Source of the DNA: Micromonospora solifontis
Lineage (GTDB): Bacteria; Actinomycetota; Actinomycetes; Mycobacteriales; Micromonosporaceae
DNA length: 64,000 nucleotides
Direction of reading: 5' to 3'
NCBI RefSeq assembly: GCF_003725545.1
Contig: NZ_RJLN01000015.1
Span: forward strand, 1 to 64,000
The notes beneath the pieces are model-generated. The model searched no databases and was not told the origin of the DNA. It saw only the letters and a list, made by a program, of their open reading frames with translations. The position numbers were made by a program, and so were the translations under genes. This document shows, piece by piece, positions 26,619-35,302 of the stretch (the stretch's first letter is position 1; the number at the start of each line of letters is the position of its first letter).

Positions 26619-26873
26619 TCACTTCCAGCGGAAGTGGACGAAGAGACGGCCGAAGTTCTTCGAGTCCTTCTCGACCCGGTGGTAGAGCTGCTTCACGTCC
26701 TTCTGGTCGAGGAAGCGCAGCACCTTCTTCTTCAGCTGGCCGGAGCCCTTGCCGGGGATGATCTCCACCAGGGTGGCCTTCTTCGCCACCGCCTCGTTCA
26801 TGATGTCGCGCAGGGCACGGTCGATCTCGTAGCCCCGGTTGTAGATGTCGTGGAGATCGAGCTTGAGCTTCAC
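26619..26873 (-). CDS. Smr/MutS2-C-terminal domain protein
   Basis: 84 residues forming a stand-alone Smr domain: LDLHDIYNRGYEIDRAL (the LDLHG-type motif), VEIIPGKGSGQLKKKVLRFL (the GxGxG region) and a final beta strand FGRLFVHF. Smr domains bind nucleic acid and some are endonucleases that act on RNA or branched DNA. The LDLH and GKG motifs are both intact. The GTG start at 26873 overlaps the stop of the TPR gene by GTGA, so the two are translated together. A shared pathway is inferred only from this coupling. Confidence 0.88.
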   Translation of the reverse strand: MKLKLDLHDIYNRGYEIDRALRDIMNEAVAKKATLVEIIPGKGSGQLKKKVLRFLDQKDVKQLYHRVEKDSKNFGRLFVHFRWK

Positions 26874-27250
26874 GAGCGACCGCCGGCGACCTTGCCCTCC
26901 ACCCGGCGCAGCGCGGCCGTGTAGTCGGCGTTGGTCGAGTACATGGCCGCCGCGATGCGCAGGTGCCGCAGCGCGTCGGCGGGCCGGTTCATCCGCTCCA
27001 GGGTGCGGCCCAGCACGTGGTGCGCGTAGTGGTCGCTCGGGTCCCGGTCGACCAGCTCGCGCAGCTGCTCCTCGGCCCGGTTGAGCTGGGCCGACTGGAA
27101 GTACGCACGGGCCAGCAGCTGCCGGACCGAGGAGTTGCCGGGCTCCGCCTCGACGATCGGCTCGAGCAGCCGGGCCGCTCCGGTCGGGTCACCCGCTTCG
27201 AAGAACATGGTCGCCCGCCGGTACTCCGCCAGAAGATCCACTCGACCCAC
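26870..27250 (-). CDS. Tetratricopeptide-repeat protein
   Basis: 126 residues of about three TPR units (RATMFFEAGDPTGAARLLEPI, LARAYFQSAQLNRAEEQLREL, LGRTLERMNRPADALRHLRIA), with no signal peptide or other domain. It should be a small cytoplasmic scaffold for protein contacts. The start is an ATG or GTG at 27250. Its stop is overlapped by the Smr gene (GTGA), the only clue to its partner. It lies 81 bp downstream of the minus-strand ROK gene. Confidence 0.85.
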   Translation of the reverse strand: MGRVDLLAEYRRATMFFEAGDPTGAARLLEPIVEAEPGNSSVRQLLARAYFQSAQLNRAEEQLRELVDRDPSDHYAHHVLGRTLERMNRPADALRHLRIAAAMYSTNADYTAALRRVEGKVAGGRS

Positions 27251-27331
27251 CCCCTCGTGTCGCGCCGCCCTTTGTCCGACGCTGACACAACACCAGCCGT
27301 ATCGCGAGTGTTCCTGCGGCGGAAATCGGAC

Positions 27332-28102
27332 TCACGGGGTCGGGTCGTACCGGTCGCCGACGAGTTCCCAGGCCCGGACACCGCCGACGATCCCGGCCGT
27401 GTTCGGCACGACCACGACGTCGTCGCCCATCCGGGCCAGTTGTTCCGGCCGGATCAGCCGGGAGTTCCCGCCGCCGAGGTAGAGCCGGTCCCACCGGAAG
27501 ACGGGGCGCAGCCCGTCGACCACCTGCCGGATCCGCCGCGACCAGAAGGCGTCCCCCAGCCGCCGCCGTTCCGGCTCGCCCACGTACGTGTCGTAGGTGG
27601 TGTTCCAGCGCACCGGCGCGTGGGACAGCTCCAGGTGCGGCGCGAGCACCCCGCCGTCGAAGAGCGCGCTGCCCAGCCCGGTCCCGAGGGTCAGCACCAG
27701 CTCGCACCCGGTGCCGGCGACCACTCCCGCGCCGTGCACCTCGGCGTCGTTGAGCACCAGCGCCGGGATGCCGAACGCCTCCGCGAGGGCGCTGCGCGCG
27801 TCGTACCCGGACCATTCGGCGACCAGCCCCGGATCGACCTTGCTGCGCGGGCCGGAGCGGGTGACGTAGTGCGGGGTGGCGACCACCACGCCGTGCCGGA
27901 TCATGCCGGGCATCCCGACGGTGAGCCGGTCCGCGGCCGGCAGCCGGCCGCCCAGTTCGAGCAGCGTCTTGACGAAGAGGGCGGGCGGCAGCGGGTACGG
28001 CGTGGGCACGCGCAGCGCCCTGGCCCGCATCGTGCCCGCGGCATCCAGGACGGAGGCCTTGATCCCGCCACCGCCGCAGTCGATCGCCAGAGTGGTCACC
28101 AC
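27332..28102 (-). CDS. ROK-family kinase, polyphosphate-glucokinase-like
   Basis: 256 residues. The ATP/phosphate-binding motif LAIDCGGGGIKAS is at the N-terminus. VLNDAEVHGAGVVAGTG carries the catalytic-Asp region, followed by LVLTLGTGLGSALF and the LYLGGGNSRL motif. The length is closer to polyphosphate/ATP glucokinases (~250-270 residues) than to ROK repressors, and there is no helix-turn-helix. The usual ROK Cys-rich zinc motif is not obvious. It probably phosphorylates a sugar. It is divergent from the ABC-F gene with 79 bp between. GTG at 28102 is the likely start (VVTTLAID). Confidence 0.82.
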   Translation of the reverse strand: MVTTLAIDCGGGGIKASVLDAAGTMRARALRVPTPYPLPPALFVKTLLELGGRLPAADRLTVGMPGMIRHGVVVATPHYVTRSGPRSKVDPGLVAEWSGYDARSALAEAFGIPALVLNDAEVHGAGVVAGTGCELVLTLGTGLGSALFDGGVLAPHLELSHAPVRWNTTYDTYVGEPERRRLGDAFWSRRIRQVVDGLRPVFRWDRLYLGGGNSRLIRPEQLARMGDDVVVVPNTAGIVGGVRAWELVGDRYDPTP

Positions 28103-28181
28103 GGGAGTGAGTCTCCCTCACCTCCGTCGTGGCGCGGGGCCCGGTCGATCCGATCCGCGCCTCGGTAGGCTCGGACCCCTC

Positions 28182-29819
28182 ATGAGCGCTACGTTGATCG
28201 CCAAGGACCTGACCGCCGGACACGGTGACCGGCTGCTCTTCGCCGACCTGGACCTGATCGTCGCCCCGGGCGACGTGATCGGGCTGGTCGGGGTGAACGG
28301 CGCCGGCAAGTCGACGCTGCTGCGTACGCTCGCCGGGCTCCAGCCCCGCGAGGAGGGCTCGGTGTCGTTGAGCCCGCCCACCGCCACCGTCGGCTACCTC
28401 CCACAGGAGCCGGAGCGCCGGCCCGGCGAGACCGTCCGCGACTTCCTGGCCCGGCGGACCGGGGTGGCCGCGGCGCAGACCGCCCTGGACGCCGCCACCG
28501 AGGCGCTCACCGCCGGGGCCGCGGGCGCCGACGACGCGTACGCCGGGGCGTTGGAGCGCTGGCTCGACCTGGGCGGCGCGGACCTGGACGAGCGCGCCGA
28601 GCAGGTCGCCGCGGAGCTGGGGTTGACCGTCGACCTGGACCACCCGATGACCGCTCTCTCCGGCGGCCAGGCGGCCCGCGCCGGGCTCGCCTCCCTGCTG
28701 CTCAGCCGCTACGACGTGTTCCTGCTCGACGAGCCCACCAACGACCTGGACCTGGCCGGACTGGACCGGCTGGAACGGTTCGTCACCGGGCTGCGGGCCG
28801 GGACGGTGCTGGTCAGCCACGACCGGGAGTTCCTGACCCGGACGGTGACCCGGGTGCTGGAGCTGGACCTGCACCAGGGGCAGGTCCGGCACTACGGCGG
28901 CGGCTACGCGGCGTACCTGGAGGAGCGGGAGGTGGCCCGCCGGCACGCCCGCGAGGAGTACGAGGAGTACGCCGACACCCGGGGCGAGCTGGAGGCGCGG
29001 GCCCGGATGCAGCGCGCCTGGATGGAGAAGGGCGTCAAGAACGCCCGGCGCAAGGCCACCGACAACGACAAGATCGGCCGCAAGTTCCGCGCCGAGTCGA
29101 CCGAGAAGCAGGCGGCAAAGGCCAAGCAGACCGCGCGGCTGATCGAGCGGCTGGACGTGGTCGAGGAGCCGCGCAAGGAGTGGGAGCTGCGGATGGAGAT
29201 CGCCGCCGCGCCCCGCGCCGGCGCCGTCGTGGCCTCGCTCCGGGGCGCCGTCGTACGCCGGGGCGGCTTCACCCTCGGCCCGGTGGACCTCCAGGTCGAC
29301 TGGGCCGACCGGGTGGCGATCACCGGGGCGAACGGCTCCGGCAAGAGCACTCTGCTCGCGGCCCTGCTGGGCCGACTCCCCGTCGACGAGGGGTACGCGG
29401 CGCTGGGGCCGGGGGTGGTGGTCGGCGAGGTCGACCAGGCCCGGGGACTCTTCCTCGGCGACCAGCCGCTGGTGGACGCCTTCGGCGCGGCCGTGCCGGA
29501 GCTGACCCCGGCCGACGTGCGGACGCTGCTGGCCAAGTTCGGGCTGCGCGCGGACCACGTGCTGCGGCCGGCGGCGACCCTCTCCCCCGGCGAGCGCACC
29601 CGGGCCGCGCTGGCGCTGCTGCAGGGGCGCGGGGTGAACCTGCTGGTGCTGGACGAGCCGACCAACCACCTCGACCTGCCGGCCATCGAGCAGCTGGAGT
29701 CGGCCCTGGCCACGTACCCGGGGACCCTGCTGCTGGTGACCCACGACCGGCGGATGCTGGACGCGGTGAGCGTCAACCGGCGGCTCCGGGTCGACGCGGG
29801 ACGGATCGCCGAGGATTGA
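28182..29819 (+). CDS. ABC-F family ribosome-associated ATPase
   Basis: 545 residues with two ABC domains and no membrane segments. The sites are Walker A GVNGAGKST and GANGSGKST, signatures LSGGQAARA and LSPGERTRA, and Walker B FLLDEPTNDLD and LVLDEPTNHLD. The linker between domains is long and highly charged (EEYEEYADTRGELEARARMQRAWM). ABC-F proteins act on the ribosome, as translation factors or to rescue ribosomes from antibiotics; which applies here is not evident. The ATG at 28182 lacks a ribosome site. TAGGCT at 28166-28171 sits 10 bases upstream, so the mRNA may be leaderless. Divergent from the ROK gene. Confidence 0.9.
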   Translation: MSATLIAKDLTAGHGDRLLFADLDLIVAPGDVIGLVGVNGAGKSTLLRTLAGLQPREEGSVSLSPPTATVGYLPQEPERRPGETVRDFLARRTGVAAAQTALDAATEALTAGAAGADDAYAGALERWLDLGGADLDERAEQVAAELGLTVDLDHPMTALSGGQAARAGLASLLLSRYDVFLLDEPTNDLDLAGLDRLERFVTGLRAGTVLVSHDREFLTRTVTRVLELDLHQGQVRHYGGGYAAYLEEREVARRHAREEYEEYADTRGELEARARMQRAWMEKGVKNARRKATDNDKIGRKFRAESTEKQAAKAKQTARLIERLDVVEEPRKEWELRMEIAAAPRAGAVVASLRGAVVRRGGFTLGPVDLQVDWADRVAITGANGSGKSTLLAALLGRLPVDEGYAALGPGVVVGEVDQARGLFLGDQPLVDAFGAAVPELTPADVRTLLAKFGLRADHVLRPAATLSPGERTRAALALLQGRGVNLLVLDEPTNHLDLPAIEQLESALATYPGTLLLVTHDRRMLDAVSVNRRLRVDAGRIAED

Positions 29820-29857
29820 TCCGTGCCGACCCGGCCGCGCGGGGTGAGAATGACCCC

Positions 29858-30175
29858 ATGCTCAAGTGGGAGTACGCGCTGCTGGTCCGCCGCCGCCAGG
29901 CCGCCTCGACCGACATCGGGTGGGAGGTCGTCTTCATCTGGTACGGCCCGGACGGCTCGATGGTCGACGTCACGCCGTACGGCGACACCGCGCTGGCCCA
30001 CCTGAACCGGGCCGGTGACCAGGGCTGGGAACTGGTCGCGATGAGCGAGGACCCGTCCCTGCCCGGCAACAACGAGCTGCACCGCTACCACCTCAAGCGG
30101 CCCAAGGCCGCCGCGCCCCAGCCCCGGCAGCGGATGCGCGGCGGGCGGACCACCCGCCGCACCATCGCCGGCTGA
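29858..30175 (+). CDS. Small DUF4177-like protein
   Basis: 105 residues starting MLKWEYALLVRR. It has the WEY start, then HLNRAGDQGWELVAMSED, the GWELV motif of DUF4177-like proteins, and a basic C-terminal tail (QPRQRMRGGRTTRR) that may bind nucleic acid or ribosomes. No ribosome site precedes the ATG. GAGAAT lies six bases upstream, a spacing consistent with a leaderless transcript. It follows the ABC-F gene by 38 bp on the same strand and may share its transcript. Function unknown. Confidence 0.75.
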   Translation: MLKWEYALLVRRRQAASTDIGWEVVFIWYGPDGSMVDVTPYGDTALAHLNRAGDQGWELVAMSEDPSLPGNNELHRYHLKRPKAAAPQPRQRMRGGRTTRRTIAG

Positions 30176-30529
30176 CCGGGCACGCCGCGCGCGGCGGCGG
30201 CTCCGAGGCGTGCGCTCGGCGACCCCGTTGCGCCCCGGCGACCCCGTCGCGCCCTCCCCCTCGCGCCGACCGGACAAACTCTTTAGAGCGACATGTCGTG
30301 GAGACATGAACATGTCTGACAGACATGTCGCTCTCAGGAGTCTCCCCGGCCGGCCTCGTGACGGTCGGTAGCGGACGTGACGGCGGCGGTCCCGCCCGGC
30401 CGGCGAGGCCCCGCCGCCGGGCCGGGCGGATGGCTCCGCCAGCGGTGCGGCACTCGCACACGGCGATGCAGCCGCGGATCCAGGCATACCGGGCGTGGAT
30501 GCGGGTATCGCGCCGCCCGGAGGTGGCGC
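30176..30529. other. Gene-free region upstream of the BON-methyltransferase gene
   Basis: 354 bases. The striking content is the set of three ACATGT-type palindromes at 30285-30334 described separately. The remaining ~195 bp between these and the ATG at 30530 would be a long 5' leader or spacer. No protein-like frame was seen on either strand. Confidence 0.6.
30285..30334 (+). promoter_or_regulatory. Nested palindromes, three ACATG(T) sites spaced 16 bp
   Basis: AGAGCGACATGTC (30285-30297) is an exact inverted repeat of 30322-30334. Between them AGACATGAACATGTCT (30302-30317) has 7-bp arms. The three symmetry centres are at about 30293.5, 30309.5 and 30325.5, so exactly 16 bp apart. This looks like a multi-site operator for a dimeric regulator, located upstream of the gene at 30530. 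Alternatively it could be a structured RNA leader. It is not related to the other palindrome families in the window. Confidence 0.55.
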
Positions 30530-31255
30530 ATGGTGGCGATGGCGCATTCCGCACCCTCGGCCGAGCGGCTGGCCGTGGTCGACGGCTTCCTCGCCGAGGC
30601 GTGGGCCGACCTGGCCGCGCACGACGACCGGCTCCGCGGGCTCGCCGTCGAGGTGCGTTTCGACCGGGGGGTGGCGCACCTGGACGGCGAGGTCGCCGAA
30701 CCGGCCCAGCTCCGGCTGGTCCGGGACCTGGTGGGCCGCCTGGCCGGGGTGCTCGGCGTGTGGTGCCGGGTGGCCGTCGCCGGCCGTGCCCCGGTGGTGG
30801 TCGACCTGGGCTGCGGCGCGACCAAGCAGTGGCCGGGCAACCTGGGCCTGGACATCTACCCGGCCGCCGGGGTGGACGCGGTGGCCGACCTGTCCGGCGC
30901 GCTGCCGCTGGCCGACGACTCGGTCGACGTGTTCTTCGCGGTGCACATCCTGGAGCACCTGATCGACTTCCTGCCGCTGTTGGACGAGTGCCACCGGACG
31001 CTCCGGCCGGGCGGCGTGCTGCACGTGATGAGCCCGTGGTGGCGGCACGTGAACGCGGTGGCCGACCCCACCCACGTACGGCTGCTGGACGTGCAGACGT
31101 TCAAGGGCATCTGCGGCCAGCGGCCGCCGGGCACCCCGCGCTGGTATCCGCTGCACGTCGGGTGCGACGGCGCCTCCATCTTCGCCGACCTGACCCCGCT
31201 GCCCCCCGACGCGCCGCCCCCACCCAGGGCGCACCTGGCCCGCTTCTTCGACTGA
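30530..31255 (+). CDS. BON-domain / SAM-dependent methyltransferase fusion
   Basis: 241 residues. Residues ~30-80 (LAVEVRFDRGVAHLDGEVAEPAQLRLVRDLVGRLAGV) follow the BON pattern (strand, glycine turn, helix, GV). Residues ~88-241 form a class I methyltransferase-like domain: VVDLGCGATKQW, acidic LGLDIYP, DDSVDVFFAVHILEHL and LRPGGVLHVM. The methyltransferase lacks some helices before motif I that longer families have. BON domains normally bind membranes or phospholipids in the envelope, so a cytoplasmic BON-methyltransferase is unusual. GGAGG six bases before the ATG fixes the start. Substrate unknown. Confidence 0.78.
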   Translation: MVAMAHSAPSAERLAVVDGFLAEAWADLAAHDDRLRGLAVEVRFDRGVAHLDGEVAEPAQLRLVRDLVGRLAGVLGVWCRVAVAGRAPVVVDLGCGATKQWPGNLGLDIYPAAGVDAVADLSGALPLADDSVDVFFAVHILEHLIDFLPLLDECHRTLRPGGVLHVMSPWWRHVNAVADPTHVRLLDVQTFKGICGQRPPGTPRWYPLHVGCDGASIFADLTPLPPDAPPPPRAHLARFFD

Positions 31256-31277
31256 TCGGCGGGAGCGCCCCGGCCGG

Positions 31278-32288
31278 TCAGGAGTGGGCGGGGGCGCTCT
31301 CCCGGCGGACGAGACGGTAGGGGGCGATCAGCTCGCGCGGTGGGGCGCCCGCGTCGCCCGCGAGGCGGGTGGCGAGCAGGTCGACGGCGAGACGGGCGAT
31401 GCCCTCCTTGTCCGGGGAGACCGTGCTGAGGGTGGGGATCGAGAACCGGCCGTCCTCGATGTCGTCGAAGCCGGCCACCGCCACGTCCTCGGGCACCCGG
31501 AGCCCGGCCTCGTGCAGGGCGCGCAGCGCGCCGAGGGCGAGGGTGTCGTTGAAGCAGAAGACGGCGTCGGGGCGTACCCCGGTGGTGAGCAGGTGCCGCA
31601 CGGCGGCCGCGCCGTCCGCGCGGTGCCAGGCCGGCGCGGGCGCGACCAGGCGCTCGTCGTAGCCGATGCCGGCCTCGGCCAGCGCGGCGGCGTAGCCGGC
31701 CAGGCGGAGCCGGGCGCTGGCGCCCTCGGGGGTGCGCTGGGAGCCGATCGCGGCGATCCGGCGGCGACCCAGGCCGATCAGGTGGGCGGTGATCTCGCGG
31801 GCGGCGGCCACATTGTCGATCATGACGTGGTCGGCCGGGCCGTGGTCGACCCGCTCGCCGAGCAGCACCATCGGCATTCCGTCGAGGCCGGCGAGGTCGT
31901 CGGCGGTGAGCGCGAGCGGGCTGAAGATCAGGCCGTCGATCATATGGTCGCCGATCCCGCTGGCCGCCTTCCGTTCCTGCTCCGGCCCGCCGCCGGTCTG
32001 GTCGATCAGCACCGTCCAGCCGTGCGCGGCGGCGGCGGTGACCACGTGCCGGGCCAGCTCGGCGAAGTACGGGATGTCCAGCTCGGGCACGGCCAGGGCG
32101 ATCACGCCGGTCCGGCCCTTGCGCAGGTTCCGCGCGGACAGGTTCGGCCGGTAGTTCAACTCGGCGATGGCCTGTTCGACCCGGGCCCGGGTGTCCGGCC
32201 GGACGTGCTCGTAGCCGTTGACCACGTTGGAGACGGTCTTCACCGACACGCCGGCCCGTTCCGCGACGTCCTTGAGCCTGTGTCGCAC
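31278..32288 (-). CDS. LacI-family repressor of the arabinan locus
   Basis: 336 residues with an N-terminal LacI helix-turn-helix (LKDVAERAGVSVKTVSNVVNG, hinge helix NLSARNLRKGRTG) and a periplasmic-binding-like effector domain ending ELIAPYRLVRRES. The GTG at 32288 has GGAGG with an AAGG run just before it. It is divergent from a GH51 gene across two copies of a TACAACGTTG operator, so it most likely represses the GH51-importer-GH43 operon and itself until arabinose or an arabino-oligosaccharide binds. Effector identity is inferred from the neighbouring enzymes. Confidence 0.92.
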   Translation of the reverse strand: MRHRLKDVAERAGVSVKTVSNVVNGYEHVRPDTRARVEQAIAELNYRPNLSARNLRKGRTGVIALAVPELDIPYFAELARHVVTAAAAHGWTVLIDQTGGGPEQERKAASGIGDHMIDGLIFSPLALTADDLAGLDGMPMVLLGERVDHGPADHVMIDNVAAAREITAHLIGLGRRRIAAIGSQRTPEGASARLRLAGYAAALAEAGIGYDERLVAPAPAWHRADGAAAVRHLLTTGVRPDAVFCFNDTLALGALRALHEAGLRVPEDVAVAGFDDIEDGRFSIPTLSTVSPDKEGIARLAVDLLATRLAGDAGAPPRELIAPYRLVRRESAPAHS

Positions 32289-32336
32289 CCTTCCTCCCCT
32301 GTCGGCGCTGCCGGCACTGTACCGCGTCGCACCCTC

Positions 32337-32366
32337 TTTACAACGTTGGTTACAACGTTGTAGAAA
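32337..32366. promoter_or_regulatory. Tandem LacI-type operators
   Basis: TACAACGTTGGT (32339-32350) and the perfect palindrome TACAACGTTGTA (32351-32362) lie head to tail with no gap. They have the central CG and 12-bp symmetry of LacI-family operators. They also overlap a plausible promoter for the GH51 gene (TTTACA at 32337, TAGAAA at 32361). Binding of the adjacent LacI protein is expected to block both divergent promoters. Confidence 0.75.
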
Positions 32367-32424
32367 CCTGAGGTACGGGGTGACCGAGGTCACCCCGGCC
32401 CGGTATGAGGAAAGGTGGCACCCC

Positions 32425-33930
32425 GTGCGCGACGCACAGCTGACGATCGACCCGGCCTTCGCCATCGGGACGGCCGACCGCCGCCTCTTCGGCTCCTTCG
32501 TCGAGCACATGGGGCGCTGCGTCTACGGCGGGATCTACGAGCCCGGGCATCCCACCGCCGACCCGCGCGGCTTCCGGCGGGACGTCCTGGACCTGACCCG
32601 TGAGCTGGGCGTCTCGGTGATCCGCTACCCCGGTGGCAACTTCGTCTCCAGCTACCGCTGGGAGGACGGCATCGGCCCGGTCGGCGACCGGCCCCGCCGG
32701 CTCGACCTGGCCTGGAAGACGATCGAGACGAACGCGTTCGGGCTGGACGAGTTCATGACCTGGGCGGCCGAGGCCGGCGTCGAACCGATGATGGCGGTCA
32801 ACCTCGGCACCCGCGGCGTGCAGGAGGCCTGCGACCTGCTGGAGTACGCCAATCACCCCGGCGGCACGCAGCTGTCCGACCTGCGCCGCAAGCACGGCGC
32901 GGAGCAGCCGTACGGGGTGCGGCTCTGGTGCCTGGGCAACGAGCTGGACGGCCCGTGGCAGGTGGGGCACAAGACCGCCGACGAGTACGGCCGGCTCGCC
33001 GCCGAGACCGCGCGGGCCATGAAGCTGATCGACCCCTCGATCAGCCTGGTGGCCTGCGGCAGCTCCAACCGGGGGATGGCGACCTTCGCCGCGTGGGAGG
33101 CGACCGTCCTGGAGCACACCTACGAACACGTCGACTACATCTCCGCGCACACCTACTACGACCCGTCCGACGGGGACCGGGCCAGCATCCTGGCCTCCGC
33201 GGTGGACATGGACAACTTCATCCGCGAGGTGGTCGCCACCGCCGACCACGTGGCCGCCAAGCAGCGGCAGCGACGCCGGCTGAAGATCTCCTTCGACGAG
33301 TGGAACGTCTGGTACCAGTCCCGCCTCCAGGCCGACCTGGACCGGCGGGGCTGGGTCGAGGCGCCCGCCCTGATCGAGGACGACTACACCGCGGTCGACG
33401 CCGTGGTGGTCGGCGACCTGCTCATCACCCTGCTCCGGCACGCGGACCGGGTCGGGGTGGCCTGCCAGGCGCAGCTCGCCAACGTGATCGCCCCGATCCG
33501 TACCCGCACCGGCGGGCCGGCCTGGCGGCAGAGCATCTTCCACCCGTTCGCGCTGACCGCCCGGTACGCCCGCGGCACCGTGCTGCGCACCGAGCCCGTC
33601 TCCCCCAGCTACGAGACGAAGCGGTACGGCGAGGTGCCGGTGCTGGACACCGTCGCGGTCCGGGACGAGGAGACCGGGGACCTCGCCGTCTTCGCGGTCA
33701 ACCGCGGTCCGAACGACCTCGCCCTGGACCTCGACCTGCGCGCCCTGCCCCGGCTCTCCGGTCGATCGCACACCACCCTCGCCGCCGGCGCCGAGCCGGC
33801 GGCCATGAACACCGAGGCCGAGCCCGAGCGGGTGACGCCCCGGGAGATGAGCACCCCCACCGTCGAGGGTGGTCGCTGCACCGTGGCGCTGCCCGCCTGT
33901 TCCTGGAACCTGCTGCGCTTCGCACCGTAG
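32425..33930 (+). CDS. GH51 alpha-L-arabinofuranosidase
   Basis: 501 residues, the usual size of GH51 enzymes. The (beta/alpha)8 barrel carries the acid/base Glu in CLGNELDGPW and the nucleophile Glu in ISFDEWNVWY; the N-terminal region has RLFGSFVEHMGRCVYGGIYEPGH and YPGGNFVSSYRWEDGIGP. A C-terminal beta domain closes the protein. There is no signal peptide, so it hydrolyses arabino-oligosaccharides in the cytoplasm after import. The GTG at 32425 is preceded by AAAGG with nine bases between. It heads the operon with the sugar importer and is regulated by the divergent LacI repressor. Confidence 0.95.
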   Translation: MRDAQLTIDPAFAIGTADRRLFGSFVEHMGRCVYGGIYEPGHPTADPRGFRRDVLDLTRELGVSVIRYPGGNFVSSYRWEDGIGPVGDRPRRLDLAWKTIETNAFGLDEFMTWAAEAGVEPMMAVNLGTRGVQEACDLLEYANHPGGTQLSDLRRKHGAEQPYGVRLWCLGNELDGPWQVGHKTADEYGRLAAETARAMKLIDPSISLVACGSSNRGMATFAAWEATVLEHTYEHVDYISAHTYYDPSDGDRASILASAVDMDNFIREVVATADHVAAKQRQRRRLKISFDEWNVWYQSRLQADLDRRGWVEAPALIEDDYTAVDAVVVGDLLITLLRHADRVGVACQAQLANVIAPIRTRTGGPAWRQSIFHPFALTARYARGTVLRTEPVSPSYETKRYGEVPVLDTVAVRDEETGDLAVFAVNRGPNDLALDLDLRALPRLSGRSHTTLAAGAEPAAMNTEAEPERVTPREMSTPTVEGGRCTVALPACSWNLLRFAP

Positions 33931-33973
33931 TCGTGACCAGGCAATACTGCATCCCGTCCCCCAAGGAGCACAC

Positions 33974-35302
33974 ATGATCCAGCACGAGATGAGCCGGCGT
34001 CGCCTGCTCGGCCTCGGCGTCGGACTCGGCGCGGCGGCCACCCTGACCCTGGCCGGCTGCGGCGGCGGCAGCGCCAGCAAGTCCACCTCGGCCGGCAACG
34101 GCGGCAAGGACTACACCGGACCCAAGGTCGACCTGAAGCTGTGGAACGGCTTCACCGGCGGCGACGGCGACATCTTCAAGAAGCTCGTCGAGCAGTTCAA
34201 CAGCGAGCACCAGAACATCGCGATCGCGGTGAGCACGTACCGCTGGGAGGACTACTACGCCAAGCTGCCCGGCGCGGTCTCCAGCGGGGCCGGGCCGGAC
34301 ATCGCGGTCATGCACATGGACCAGCTCGCCACCTTCGTCGCGCGCGGGGTCATCACCGAGCTGGACGACGTGGCGAAGGCCCTCGAACTGAACGAAGGGG
34401 ACTTCGCCCCGACGGTCTGGAAGGGCGGCCTTTACCACGACAAGCGGTACGGCATCCCGCTCGACATGCACCCGCTGGGCTTCTACTACAACAAGGGGGT
34501 CATGCAGAAGGCCGGCCTCGACCCGAACAGGCCGCCGACCATCCGCGAGGAGTACGAGGCGGCGCTGACCGAGCTGAAGAAGTCCGGCGTGCAGGGCTTC
34601 TGGGTCAGCCCGTTCCAGTTCACCGGCGGCATGACCTTCTACAGCCTGGTGCACCAGTGGGGCGGGACGCTCTTCGACGCGGACGTGGCGAAGGCGACCT
34701 TCAACTCCGACCCGGCGGTCGAGGCGTGCACCTGGCTGGTCAACATGATCAAGCAGGGTCACTCCCCGTCGAACGTCGGCCAGGACGCCGACTACCTGGC
34801 GCTGAAGAGCGGCAAGAACGCGTTCAACTGGAACGGCATCTGGCAGATCAACGACCTGGCCAAGAGCACCGACGTGCAGTGGGGCGTCGCGCCGCTGCCC
34901 AAGATCGGCAGCCAGCCGGCCGCCTGGGCGAACTCGCACAACTTCACCATCGTCAAGCAGCGCAGCGCCGACGCCAACAAGATCGCCGGTGCCAAGGTGT
35001 TCATCAACTGGCTGAGCCAGCACTCCCTGGACTGGGCCAAGGGCGGCCAGGTGCCGGCCCGCAAGGCGGTCCGGGAGAGCGCCGAGTTCAAGGCCCTGCC
35101 GCAGATCAGCGCGCTCGCCCCCGAGCTGGAGTACGCGGCCTTCCCGCCCGCCGCGCCCGGGCTCGGCGAGGTGCTCACCACCTTCTACACCGCCTTCAGC
35201 GAGGCGGCGCTGGGCAAGAAGTCGCCGACGCAGGCGCTGGACGACGGGGCGGCCAAGGCCACCAAGCAGCTCGAGGACAACCGCAAGAAGTACGGGAGCT
35301 GA
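33974..35302 (+). CDS. Sugar ABC transporter substrate-binding lipoprotein
   Basis: 442 residues, a family-1 extracellular solute-binding protein (MalE/UgpB-like). The signal has the twin-arginine-like SRRRLLGLG followed by lipobox LAGC, so export by Tat is possible. The mature protein shows VDLKLWNGFTGGDGDIFKKLVEQFN and DIAVMHMDQLATF. It should bind arabinose-containing oligosaccharides at the cell surface. The ATG is preceded by AAGGAG. Its stop overlaps the first permease start (TGATG). Part of the GH51-GH43 operon; the ligand is inferred from context. Confidence 0.93.
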   Translation: MIQHEMSRRRLLGLGVGLGAAATLTLAGCGGGSASKSTSAGNGGKDYTGPKVDLKLWNGFTGGDGDIFKKLVEQFNSEHQNIAIAVSTYRWEDYYAKLPGAVSSGAGPDIAVMHMDQLATFVARGVITELDDVAKALELNEGDFAPTVWKGGLYHDKRYGIPLDMHPLGFYYNKGVMQKAGLDPNRPPTIREEYEAALTELKKSGVQGFWVSPFQFTGGMTFYSLVHQWGGTLFDADVAKATFNSDPAVEACTWLVNMIKQGHSPSNVGQDADYLALKSGKNAFNWNGIWQINDLAKSTDVQWGVAPLPKIGSQPAAWANSHNFTIVKQRSADANKIAGAKVFINWLSQHSLDWAKGGQVPARKAVRESAEFKALPQISALAPELEYAAFPPAAPGLGEVLTTFYTAFSEAALGKKSPTQALDDGAAKATKQLEDNRKKYGS

